Shown here one piece after another: positions 49,101 to 56,548 of a stretch of 64,000 nt of DNA; the stretch's first letter is position 1, and each line of letters opens with the position of its first letter. Source of the DNA: Flavobacteriaceae bacterium (GTDB lineage: Bacteria; Bacteroidota; Bacteroidia; Flavobacteriales; Flavobacteriaceae); the NCBI GenBank assembly GCA_028279515.1, contig JANQNQ010000001.1:1-64000 (forward strand), in the 5' to 3' direction. A model generated the notes under the pieces. That model saw nothing but the letters and a program-made list of their open reading frames with translations. It made no database searches and was not told the DNA's origin. A program made the position numbers and the translations under genes.

Positions 49101-50530
49101 CCATCTATCATATTGCAGGTGTACTTACGATCGATAACTCTGTTATTTATGGGAATTCAGGTAGTGAAGCCATAAAAAGTTGGGCTTCGGGGGGTGATGG
49201 CGTAACAGTTCAAAACGTTACGATAAACAACACTACGATCAGTGGAAATACCGCACCCGGAGGGGCTGCTGCTATCGAGACCCGAACAATTAACGAGAGA
49301 ACCATGGTCATGACGATCACAAACAGTACAATTACTAATAATGTGACAACAACCAGTGGTGCTGCCATAGGAGTGCACAACACAGCTAATGACGGAACCA
49401 ATATTTGGACGACACATAATTCGATTATTTCGGGCAATATGGCCAATGGAATGTCTTCAGATATCGAAGGACATACTTTTGAAACAGAAAGTAGTTACAA
49501 TTTGATTGGTACAGGAGGTGGACTTACAAACGGGGAAAATGGAAACATTATTGGAGTCAACGACCCCATACTATTGCCGTTGGCCGACAATGGAGGTAAT
49601 ACGTTGAGCCATCTATTCTATGCGAATAGTCCAGCGTATAACAACGGAAGCACCACTGCACTTATCGACCAAATAGGCAATCCAAGAAACGCAAATGGTG
49701 CAGGATACGATATCGGTGCCATAGAATTGCAGGTCGAAGCATTTCCGCCCGCTTTTCAACCTAAGGTATATTTGCAAGGAGCGGCGTTGAATCCAAATAC
49801 TGGTGAGGAAACATGGATGCGCGATGCCTTAAGAGATGCTGACTACATTCCGACCACGAGCCCCTATGCTGATGGATTAACTTGTGAAGCTGATATTTTC
49901 CTCAATGAAGGAGAAAATGCGACCATAGATTGGATATGGGTTGAGCTAAGAGATGAAAATGATAATACTAAAATCGTATATAGTCAGTCTGCGCTGTTGC
50001 AACGTGATGGCGATGTTGTTGATGTCGATGGCCAATCAATGTTGAGTCCTCTAATTCCACAAGGCAATTATTATGTAACCCTCAAGCATCGAAATCACTT
50101 GGGGATCATGTCGGCAAATACCTTTAATGTGAATAGTGCTTCAAATGTGGTCATTGATTTCACAGATGCAAACAACGAAATTACATATGGTACCAATGCA
50201 CAGACCGCAGTCGGAATGCCGGATGGCATAGTGGGCATGTGGGCAGGCGATGTCAACGTTGATGATAAGGTGATCTTCCTAAATACAGGAGCCGAATCTG
50301 TCGATGTAAAGCAGTTGGTGTTGGATGTGTCAGCTGTAGAAAGCCCATTTGGAGCTTCGGTTTTCTATAAACCGCAAGGATATTATGATGAAGATATCGA
50401 TATGGATGGGCAGGTCATTTTCCTCAATGCGGGTAACGAATTAATTTATATAAAGGACAATGTGTTGGCTCACCCGAACAATCAGATTTTTAACTCGGTG
50501 TTCTTTACAATTCAAGGACAATTGCCATAG
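46184..50530 (+). CDS. Gene F: triple CSLREA/beta-helix surface protein with the shared C-terminal module
   Basis: 1448 aa; the signal peptide ends in MQAQ. Three consecutive units of roughly 380-410 residues each begin with a CSLREA motif (VTKIEDTNDGVCDSDDCSLREA; VTKTADTNDGICDEDCSLREA; VTKVEDTNDGVCDADCSLREA) and continue as a right-handed beta-helix ending in a conserved NSPAxNNGxTxxxxDQxGxPRN motif. The shared C-terminal module (1193-1448) has loops DVNVDDKVIFLN and DIDMDGQVIFLN. Second gene of the E-F operon; its final ~290 bp are almost identical to those of gene E (offset 4360 bp). No T element directly follows it; P copy 6 and T copy 10 lie 70-350 bp downstream. Confidence 0.87.
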   Translation: MTKDSINFSRRWLFVFMGLVLSISQMQAQQTYTVTKIEDTNDGVCDSDDCSLREAIQAANNNVGDDVIAFSALFNTNTTIFLDSTLGQLEISEAISINGTGQDLLTIDAQDQARIFYSNNNSSLDITISDLTLANGNSTGNSIDPNSGGGLLINGNQTVTLNNVTIASCTAGTSGAGIYATGDVDVMLEGVTFRNNTCPTSGSAVFVFNGSLTTNNTVMHDNIGAEAIFIQNQGSSARALSINNTTISGTRVVHGTSAIHVRTNGSGMLTMNITNSTITDNFTEGSGSAVVHSGNTNLTVWTAHNSIISGNKRFNGTSPTDISGNDFVNTSSYNIIGTGTGLTHGQNGNIIGVNDPLLSPLADNGGNTMSHVPHANSPAINNGFTSESVDQRGYPRNVQGGFDIGAIESQETNNFVVTKTADTNDGICDEDCSLREAIAVAQDNADVETITFSSLFTDPNNPKTIELDPALGQLETISDIVINGPGQDLLTIDAKETNRIFELSANVTITGLTIKNGLSPGFFGGGGGILAFDNTLILKDVTIASCKTNLTGGAISLIHNDLVLERVTLKDNLYTGSSAIQTYGGSAIFSESSVVTILDSAIHENHNSVAILAYASDFLEYDQTLNVDNSTISGNTAPDGASAIRAITDNYQSTTIEIANSTITDNSSNGEGAAIVGIIGTIQTTNTWTAHNSIISGNRANGVSSDINGDSFEVDSSYNLIGTGGGLTNGNNGNITGVNDPLLAPLDDNGGNTLSHLPHANSPAINNGSTTATTDQIGNPRNANNEGYDIGAIEAQSQSTTFVVTKVEDTNDGVCDADCSLREAIAQSNTDTDLNTIEFSSLFDTNQTIFLDSNLEYLEITAAVTINGPGQELLTVDGQNQTRIFYRNNNGDPYNIEISELTIANGNSMTNEFWQGWGGGIFVLGPGGHATTLINVTITSCTTNEGGGIFATGALNLEGVTLKNNTGNIQGAAIYHIAGVLTIDNSVIYGNSGSEAIKSWASGGDGVTVQNVTINNTTISGNTAPGGAAAIETRTINERTMVMTITNSTITNNVTTTSGAAIGVHNTANDGTNIWTTHNSIISGNMANGMSSDIEGHTFETESSYNLIGTGGGLTNGENGNIIGVNDPILLPLADNGGNTLSHLFYANSPAYNNGSTTALIDQIGNPRNANGAGYDIGAIELQVEAFPPAFQPKVYLQGAALNPNTGEETWMRDALRDADYIPTTSPYADGLTCEADIFLNEGENATIDWIWVELRDENDNTKIVYSQSALLQRDGDVVDVDGQSMLSPLIPQGNYYVTLKHRNHLGIMSANTFNVNSASNVVIDFTDANNEITYGTNAQTAVGMPDGIVGMWAGDVNVDDKVIFLNTGAESVDVKQLVLDVSAVESPFGASVFYKPQGYYDEDIDMDGQVIFLNAGNELIYIKDNVLAHPNNQIFNSVFFTIQGQLP

Positions 50531-50599
50531 CACACAAAAGGATAGTTATGATTTCTAGCCATATAAACGTTATTATGAAAAGAATTGGGGGTGCGGAAG

Positions 50600-50658
50600 C
50601 CACGTAGTAAATACGTGTTGATACTTATTTCATAATAGAAAGTTCTGCTATACTTTGC
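50600..50658 (+). promoter_or_regulatory. Element P copy 6, without a family gene behind it
   Basis: The proximal site is TACGTGT-TG-ATACTTA (50612-50627, 5 of 7). The upstream CGTA core at 50603 is 21 bp from the CTTA core at 50624, but the distal palindrome is poor. CTTAT (50624-50628) is 22 bp from TACTTTGC (50651-50658). Confidence 0.68.
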
Positions 50659-50680
50659 ACAAAGAATAAACAACAAAAAA

Positions 50681-50785
50681 ATGGAGGCGATTATGTGGGT
50701 TGTGACCCTTTTGTTGCGAATTAAAGCTAAATTTTCATTTCTGTATTTTTTACAGCAATGCACAATAACCATCAGAAATACCTAG
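50681..50785 (+). CDS. Possible 34-aa peptide between P copy 6 and T copy 10
   Basis: The frame starts MEAIMWVVTLLLRIKAKFSF, hydrophobic and basic, about 22 bp after the -7 box, where family genes begin. It could be a leftover signal-peptide region, a small membrane peptide, or chance. Confidence 0.25.
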   Translation: MEAIMWVVTLLLRIKAKFSFLYFLQQCTITIRNT

Positions 50786-50809
50786 ATATAATTGATTAGT
50801 GGCGGTAGA

Positions 50810-50880
50810 AGACTTTATTATTAAGGGGTGATAAAGTCTCACCATAGACCCCGGCCTGGAAAGGTCGGGGATCTTTTTTA
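50810..50880 (+). terminator. Element T copy 10
   Basis: Hairpin 1 pairs AGACTTTAT (50810-50818) perfectly with ATAAAGTCT (50831-50839). Hairpin 2 pairs CCCCGGCC (50849-50856) with GGTCGGGG (50863-50870), followed by a T run. Confidence 0.87.
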
Positions 50881-50918
50881 TATGAAGAAGTGGTCTTGCT
50901 TAGAAAAGGTGATAAATG

Positions 50919-51785
50919 TTACTTCAGCTTCTTTTGAAATTCCTTCGGTGTAAGCCCCGTCCCTTTTTTGAAGTACTTCGTAAAATAAGTGGGATCGTCA
51001 AAACCGAGTCCGTAAGCGACCTCTTTTATCGAGATTCTTTGGTTTGAAAGCATTCGCTTCGCCTCTAGCAGTTTTTGTGCCTTGATAACGTTTGCAGGGG
51101 TGTCCAACAGAAACTTTTTACTGGCCAAAGTAAGCGTTTTGGCATTGGTGCCTAGTTTGTTCGCATAATCATCAATGGGGTAGAAGACATCGATCTGCGA
51201 AGTGATGAGCTTCTTAAAATTGGCGGCCAGTTGGTAATCTTCAGCCGTATCGAGACTGATATTGCTTTCCCTTTGCCGAAGCCGTTCGATCTGAAATAAA
51301 ATATTTTGAAAAAAGTGATATACCTGCTCACGATAATGGGTATCCTTAAAAAGAATTTCAGACTCGATAAACGAAGTGATCAATCCTATTTTTTTACTGT
51401 CGGAAGGAGTAAGGGTTACATAGCTGCTGCCAATTTCGTTAAAGATCGAGGTCGAAAAGCGTTCCATCATCCCATTGTTGAAGCGATCGATAAAAAGGTC
51501 GTTAAAATGAAACAAGTAGCCCTCATTGGATGCATCGGTGCAAAAATGATGAATTTGATTCTTATTGATAAAGAAGACCGTTTGTTCGGGATGTTCGATC
51601 ACTTGATAATCTACATAATGTCGGCCTGCTGTTTGAAACCAGATCACTTGATAAAAACTATGCCGATGCGGCACCGAAGCATGAACTTTGTTCTTTTCAT
51701 AATACGGACGCGCAGCATTGACCTCAAAATGTAGCTTTGAGTAATCGTCTTTATGCAGATCGTATCGTTTGATGTTCTCGTTCAT
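50919..51785 (-). CDS. AraC-family transcriptional regulator with cupin-like N-terminus
   Basis: 288 aa from the ATG at 51785 (a further ATG two codons upstream is possible). The N-terminal half carries a cupin-like effector domain (VPHRHSFYQVIWFQTAG ... INKNQIHHF). The C-terminal ~100 residues are an AraC double HTH (VIKAQKLLEAKRMLSNQRISIKEVAYGLGFDDPTYFTKYF ... GLTPKEFQKKLK, shown in part). Soluble, unlike the two membrane AraC proteins. It is divergent from the polyamine operon at 51966 but a regulatory link is unproven. Confidence 0.85.
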   Translation of the reverse strand: MNENIKRYDLHKDDYSKLHFEVNAARPYYEKNKVHASVPHRHSFYQVIWFQTAGRHYVDYQVIEHPEQTVFFINKNQIHHFCTDASNEGYLFHFNDLFIDRFNNGMMERFSTSIFNEIGSSYVTLTPSDSKKIGLITSFIESEILFKDTHYREQVYHFFQNILFQIERLRQRESNISLDTAEDYQLAANFKKLITSQIDVFYPIDDYANKLGTNAKTLTLASKKFLLDTPANVIKAQKLLEAKRMLSNQRISIKEVAYGLGFDDPTYFTKYFKKGTGLTPKEFQKKLK

Positions 51786-51965
51786 CAACATAAACCTATT
51801 ACAAAAACCTTAGATTGACAAGTGTCCAAAATGTTAAAACAGGGTCGTTAAGTCTTCTTTAATTTTCAAATAGGGAGTTATTAATTCATTTTTTTTAATT
51901 TCATTTGCAAGCACCATCAGTTTCGTACGGTGATCGTGCGCCAAACTTACGATGCATCGAAGTAA

Positions 51966-53366
51966 ATGAATACAAAGTACATAGACCTCGTCAATCAAAC
52001 TTTTCAGTTTCCGCAGGAAGAATTCGACCTAAACGGAAGCACGCTCAAGTTTCACGACATTCCGCTTATGGAGCTTGTCGAGAAATATGGAGCACCTTTA
52101 AAATTCACCTACCTCCCTAAGATTTCCGAAAATATCGATCGAGCCAAGCAGTTGTTCGATAAGGCCATGAAAGCCAACAACTATAAAGGGGCGTACTATT
52201 ATTGCTATTGTACCAAAAGCTCACATTTTGAGCATGTGATGAACGAAGCCCTAAAGAATGACATTCACATCGAAACATCTTCTGCTTTTGACATAGACAT
52301 CGTAGAACGCTTGAAGGCTACCGGAAAGATCAAGAACGACACCTATATCATCTGCAATGGTTTTAAGCGTGAGCAGTACATCACCAACATTGCTAGGCTC
52401 ATCAATTCGGGCCATGAAAACTGCTTGCCGATTCTTGACAATTACGAAGAGCTTAAACTACTTCGCGATGAGGTCAACACGAATTTTGAAGTTGGTATTC
52501 GCATTGCTTCCGAAGAGGAGCCAGAGTTCGAATTCTACACGTCTCGCCTAGGCATCGGATATAAAGACATCGTTAAATTCTACGAAAAGGATATCAAAGG
52601 GCAAGAAGGAGTTCAGCTTAAAATGCTACATTTCTTTATCAATACAGGGATTCGCGATACGGCATACTACTGGAGCGAATTACAAAAGTGCCTCAAGGTG
52701 TACACCAAACTCAAAAAAGTGTGCCCCACGCTAGATAGCCTTAATATAGGCGGAGGGTTTCCGATCAAGAATTCACTGGCATTCGATTTCGAGTATGAGT
52801 ATATGGTCGATGAGATCATCAATCAGATCAATATCGCTTGCGCGGAAGAAGATGTACCAGTCCCAAATATTTTTACCGAATTCGGAAGTTTTACAGTAGG
52901 AGAGAGCGGCGGGTCGATCTACGAAGTATTGTATCAGAAAAAACAAAATGACCGCGAAAAGTGGAACATGATCAACTCGTCCTTCATCACCACGCTTCCA
53001 GATACCTGGGCGATCAACCGACGCTTCGTTCTCTTACCCATCAATCGATGGAACGATGAATACGAGCAGGTGCTACTAGGCGGACTCACCTGTGATAGTG
53101 ACGATTATTATAACAGCGAACTAGATGTGACCGGCATCTTTTTACCCAAATACAAAAAAGACAAGCCTCTGTACATCGGTTTCTTTAATACAGGAGCTTA
53201 TCAAGAGACCATCGGTGGTTTTGGCGGATTGCAGCATTGCTTGATTCCGCAACCCAAACATGTGTTGATTGACAAGGATAAAGACGGAAACATTACAACG
53301 CGGCTTTTTAGCCAACAACAAACCGCAGCAGACATGCTGAAAATTCTAGGGTATGACAAGCAGTAG
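51966..53366 (+). CDS. speA: Arginine decarboxylase, PLP-dependent (group III type)
   Basis: 466 aa, cytoplasmic. It converts arginine to agmatine, the first step of polyamine synthesis. YYYCYCTKSSHFEHV near residue 80 holds the likely PLP-binding Lys. GGGFPIK, an EFGSFTVGES segment and the C-terminal NTGAYQETIGGFGG fit the alanine-racemase-fold decarboxylase family. The next gene overlaps its end by 14 bp and encodes an agmatinase-like protein, which supports arginine rather than ornithine or diaminopimelate as substrate. Confidence 0.85.
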   Translation: MNTKYIDLVNQTFQFPQEEFDLNGSTLKFHDIPLMELVEKYGAPLKFTYLPKISENIDRAKQLFDKAMKANNYKGAYYYCYCTKSSHFEHVMNEALKNDIHIETSSAFDIDIVERLKATGKIKNDTYIICNGFKREQYITNIARLINSGHENCLPILDNYEELKLLRDEVNTNFEVGIRIASEEEPEFEFYTSRLGIGYKDIVKFYEKDIKGQEGVQLKMLHFFINTGIRDTAYYWSELQKCLKVYTKLKKVCPTLDSLNIGGGFPIKNSLAFDFEYEYMVDEIINQINIACAEEDVPVPNIFTEFGSFTVGESGGSIYEVLYQKKQNDREKWNMINSSFITTLPDTWAINRRFVLLPINRWNDEYEQVLLGGLTCDSDDYYNSELDVTGIFLPKYKKDKPLYIGFFNTGAYQETIGGFGGLQHCLIPQPKHVLIDKDKDGNITTRLFSQQQTAADMLKILGYDKQ

Positions 53367-54213
53367 AACATACGCAGGAATTCCACAGGAATATGCCAAA
53401 CTCGACAATGCAAAAGTTGTATTGATTCCTGTTCCTTACGACGGAACTAGTACGTGGCAAAAAGGAGCAGACAAGGGGCCGGAAGCCTTCTTGCATGCGT
53501 CCGAGAATATGGAACTGTACGACATCGAAACCGATACCGAAGTGTACAAGCAAGGTATCTATCTCGCAGACCCTGTGACCGAAGACCGCTCGCCCGAAAC
53601 CATGGTCGAAGCTGTACATACCGTTACCAAAGACTATATCAAACGCAATAAATTCGTCACCTTGTTTGGCGGGGAACATTCGATCTCAATTGGCTCGATT
53701 CGGGCATTCAACGAATGCTTCGATGATCTCACTGTGCTTCAGATCGATGCACATGCCGACCTTCGAAAAGAATACGAAGGTTCTACATGCAATCACGCCT
53801 GTGCGATGTATGAGGCGAGTCAGCAGACCAATTTGGTCCAGGTGGGTATTCGTAGCATGGATGTTTCCGAAAAAGGAATCAACGATGAAGATAAGATCTT
53901 CTATGCGCATGAAATGGCCAATGACGAATATTGGATCGACAAGGTAATCGAACGCCTTACGGGGCCTGTTTTCATTTCGATCGACCTCGACGGACTCGAT
54001 CCTTCCATACTTCCAGCAACAGGAACACCAGAACCCGGCGGACTCTTTTGGTACGAGACCCTAGAGTTACTTAAACGGGTTTTTGATGAGAAAGAAGTGG
54101 TGGGTTTTGATATCGTGGAGCTGTGCCCCAACGAGATCGACAAACGATCCGATTTCTTAGCAGCCAAGCTGTACTATAAGATGTTGAGCTATAAATTTTA
54201 TAAAGAAGATTAA
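53353..54213 (+). CDS. speB: Agmatinase family ureohydrolase
   Basis: 286 aa. It hydrolyses agmatine to putrescine and urea using two Mn2+ ions. Metal-binding motifs are clear: GGEHSISIG, DAHADLR and SIDLDGLDPSILPATGTPEPGG. It overlaps the decarboxylase gene, so the enzymes are co-translated. Arginase or guanidinobutyrase activity cannot be excluded from sequence, but the neighbour argues for agmatine. Confidence 0.9.
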   Translation: MTSSRTYAGIPQEYAKLDNAKVVLIPVPYDGTSTWQKGADKGPEAFLHASENMELYDIETDTEVYKQGIYLADPVTEDRSPETMVEAVHTVTKDYIKRNKFVTLFGGEHSISIGSIRAFNECFDDLTVLQIDAHADLRKEYEGSTCNHACAMYEASQQTNLVQVGIRSMDVSEKGINDEDKIFYAHEMANDEYWIDKVIERLTGPVFISIDLDGLDPSILPATGTPEPGGLFWYETLELLKRVFDEKEVVGFDIVELCPNEIDKRSDFLAAKLYYKMLSYKFYKED

Positions 54214-54225
54214 AAGCAAAGGAAC

Positions 54226-55200
54226 ATGGAAACCAAAGGAGCCATTTCAAACTTTATCGAAAAATATTACCTGCACTTCAACGCAGCTACCGTAGTTTAT
54301 GCTGCTAAAGCCTATGAAGATCAACTCAATAATGGAGCAAAGATGCTGGTCTCGATGGCCGGAGCTATGAGTACGGCTGAGCTTGGAAAGATCTTTGCCG
54401 AAATGATCCGACAAGACAAGGTGCAGATCATCTCATGTACCGGGGCCAACCTCGAAGAAGACATCATGAATTTGGTGGCGCACAGTCATTACAAACGTAT
54501 TCCTAATTATAGAGACCTCACCCCGCAACAAGAATGGGAGTTGTTAGAACAAGGCCTTAATCGTGTAACAGATACATGCATCCCAGAAGAGGAGGCATTT
54601 AGGCGTTTGCAAGAACACATCTTTAAAATTTGGAAGGACGCCGAAACCGCAAGCGAACGCTACTTTCCGCATGAATATATGTACAAGTTACTGCTGTCGG
54701 GTGTGTTAGAAGAATACTACGAGATCGACCTGAAGGATTCGTGGATGTACGCTGCCGCAGAGAAGAACCTTCCGATTGTGGTTCCGGGCTGGGAAGACAG
54801 CACCATGGGCAACATTTTTGCATCCTACGTCATGAAGGGTGAATTGAAGGCAAGTACCATGAAATCGGGCATCGAATACATGACCTTCTTGGCTGATTGG
54901 TACACAGAGAATTCAGAAAACGGAATTGGATTCTTTCAAATAGGAGGAGGGATTGCAGGTGATTTCCCGATCTGTGTAGTGCCAATGCTGTATCAAGATA
55001 TGGAGAGAACCGACACACCATTTTGGAGCTATTTCTGTCAGATCAGCGATTCGACCACTAGCTATGGGTCTTATTCGGGTGCTGTACCCAATGAAAAGAT
55101 CACCTGGGGTAAGCTCGATACCGAATCACCCAAGTTTATCATAGAAAGTGATGCCACCATTGTGGCGCCCTTGATCTTTGCCTATTTGTTAGATATGTGA
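54226..55200 (+). CDS. Deoxyhypusine synthase-like protein
   Basis: 324 aa, third gene of the polyamine operon (12-bp gap). It resembles deoxyhypusine synthase: SMAGAMSTAELGKIFAEMI, CTGANLEEDIMNLVAHSHY, VPGWEDSTMGN and QIGGGIAGDFPIC. Bacteria lack eIF5A, so true hypusine formation is unlikely. Bacterial members are suspected or shown to use the same NAD-dependent aminobutyl transfer to make homospermidine-type polyamines. The operon context (arginine to agmatine to putrescine) fits this role. Confidence 0.85.
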   Translation: METKGAISNFIEKYYLHFNAATVVYAAKAYEDQLNNGAKMLVSMAGAMSTAELGKIFAEMIRQDKVQIISCTGANLEEDIMNLVAHSHYKRIPNYRDLTPQQEWELLEQGLNRVTDTCIPEEEAFRRLQEHIFKIWKDAETASERYFPHEYMYKLLLSGVLEEYYEIDLKDSWMYAAAEKNLPIVVPGWEDSTMGNIFASYVMKGELKASTMKSGIEYMTFLADWYTENSENGIGFFQIGGGIAGDFPICVVPMLYQDMERTDTPFWSYFCQISDSTTSYGSYSGAVPNEKITWGKLDTESPKFIIESDATIVAPLIFAYLLDM

Positions 55201-55547
55201 CTATAGGTAGTATTGAGATGTGAGATATTAGTACAGAGTATTGAGTACTAAGAAATGTTGAATGAATAACCTCCCCTTTAGAAAGAGGGGTAGCCGAAGG
55301 CTGGGGTGTGTAAAAACAAAGAGACTTTTATGCACCTCCTTTAGCCTCTCCTTTTTTAGGAGGGAAACCTATGAAAACCTACTTTACGATTTGAAATTTC
55401 CAATGGTGCCTTTCAATCCATCCAAATCCTTGGCGTAGTATTGAGATATGAGATATGAGATGTGAGTACAGAGTACTAAGAAATGTTGAATGTTGCCTTC
55501 GCAATCCGAAGCTGTGAAACAGCGAAGGGTTGGAATTTACACTATCG
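55201..55547. repeat. Intergenic region made of dispersed repeats
   Basis: No gene. It contains GAGATATGAGATATGAG-type runs (about 55209-55265 and 55437-55495), each ending GTACAGAGTA...AAGAAATGTTGAATG, and a two-hairpin block (about 55270-55390). The two-hairpin block recurs at 61063-61190. A third short palindrome AATCCGAAGC...GCGAAGGGTT lies at 55501-55529. Confidence 0.75.
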
Positions 55548-55967
55548 CTACCTGACCAAAGAAATCATGAAACCGTCGGCACCGGCACCTCCAGACAGCT
55601 CATTTTGATTCAGGGTAGCAGTGTTGGTTTCGAAAGTGATGCGACCAAATTCGTTATTGCCAACAGTTAGGTATGATTTTCCGTCTAAAACAGTGACCGA
55701 ATAAGTGTAGGTACCTGAAGGATATCCGTCATAAATAACATTTTCGGTGTTATTATTTGTAACTACGAGCGTTTGATTTCGATTGTTGAAGTTCCATACA
55801 ATAACGCCGGGATCATAATCATCATTGATACCAGCCAATCCGCCGCTAACGTTGCTCACATTCCATATGCCACTAATTGCTGGTGCGATGGTGTCATCAT
55901 CATTGCTACAGTTTGTAAATAATACGATCACGAACGAAAAAAGAAAAAGACGTATGGTGGTTTTCAT
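55548..55967 (-). CDS. Small putative lipoprotein
   Basis: 139 aa from the ATG at 55967, which places a signal peptide (MKTTIRLFLFSFVIVLF) directly before the lipobox TNC and an Asp-rich linker (SNDDDTIAP). The rest is a single beta-rich domain starting ISGIWNVSNVSGG, similar to lipocalin-like lipoproteins of Bacteroidota. Function unknown. Confidence 0.65.
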   Translation of the reverse strand: MKTTIRLFLFSFVIVLFTNCSNDDDTIAPAISGIWNVSNVSGGLAGINDDYDPGVIVWNFNNRNQTLVVTNNNTENVIYDGYPSGTYTYSVTVLDGKSYLTVGNNEFGRITFETNTATLNQNELSGGAGADGFMISLVR

Positions 55968-56548
55968 ATTGAGTTGTTTTTTCCTTAGATGGTAAAAGAT
56001 GCTATAGGTTGCGTATTGGTTTTTAGTATTGAGATATGCCCATACAATCCGAAGCACTTGGTGCGAAGGGTTGAGATGTTAGTACAAAGTACATAGTACC
56101 AAGATATATAATTACCATGGTGAGAAATTCTAATAACTAACAACCAAAAACTAAGAACTGAAGTAATACAGAGTACAAAGTATTAAGTACAAAGTGAATA
56201 ATGAATAATACTTTCACCCAACATTAATTCATTTTTTCATTAACTCATTAATTCATTGCAGTTATATGCTGATAATCAACTAATTGAAAATTTAATTTTT
56301 ATAAAAACAAAGGTTTGTATATATTTAGTCCTGCAAACAATCCTTACAAAGCTACACAAGCCCTTACCTCGTAGCTTTTTCATCCCTTATTTGGTTACAT
56401 ATCCTTGATCCCTTTGTTGGTTATGATACCTCCTGTAGTTCTATTGCTATACTGAAAGATATAGTTTGATAGGACAAAAAGGTTGTTGTTGCATGCGAAA
56501 GAAGTAAACAACGAGTCGTAATAATTAACCAATTAACCAACATTAAAA
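55968..56548. repeat. Intergenic region with dispersed repeats
   Basis: About 580 bp without a gene. It holds GAGATATGCC, the AATCCGAAGC...GCGAAGGGTT palindrome (56046-56072) and the segment TAACTAACAACCAAAAACTAAG (56131-56160) that also occurs near 60985 and 62910. The last ~200 bp are AT-rich and presumably hold the promoter of the gene at 56549 (TATATTTAG near 56320 is a weak -7 candidate). Confidence 0.65.

Noticed and set aside
310-50658. 21-bp spaced CGTA repeats as LytTR or AraC direct-repeat sites
   Set aside because: Most half-sites form 7-2-7 inverted repeats, which fits NarL-type regulators encoded alongside; no LytTR gene was seen. AraC binding is not fully excluded.
88-50880. 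Element T as integron attC sites in a cassette array
   Set aside because: No integrase gene, no GTTRRRY core sites, and every copy ends in a terminator with a T-rich tail; terminator/RNA element explains it better.
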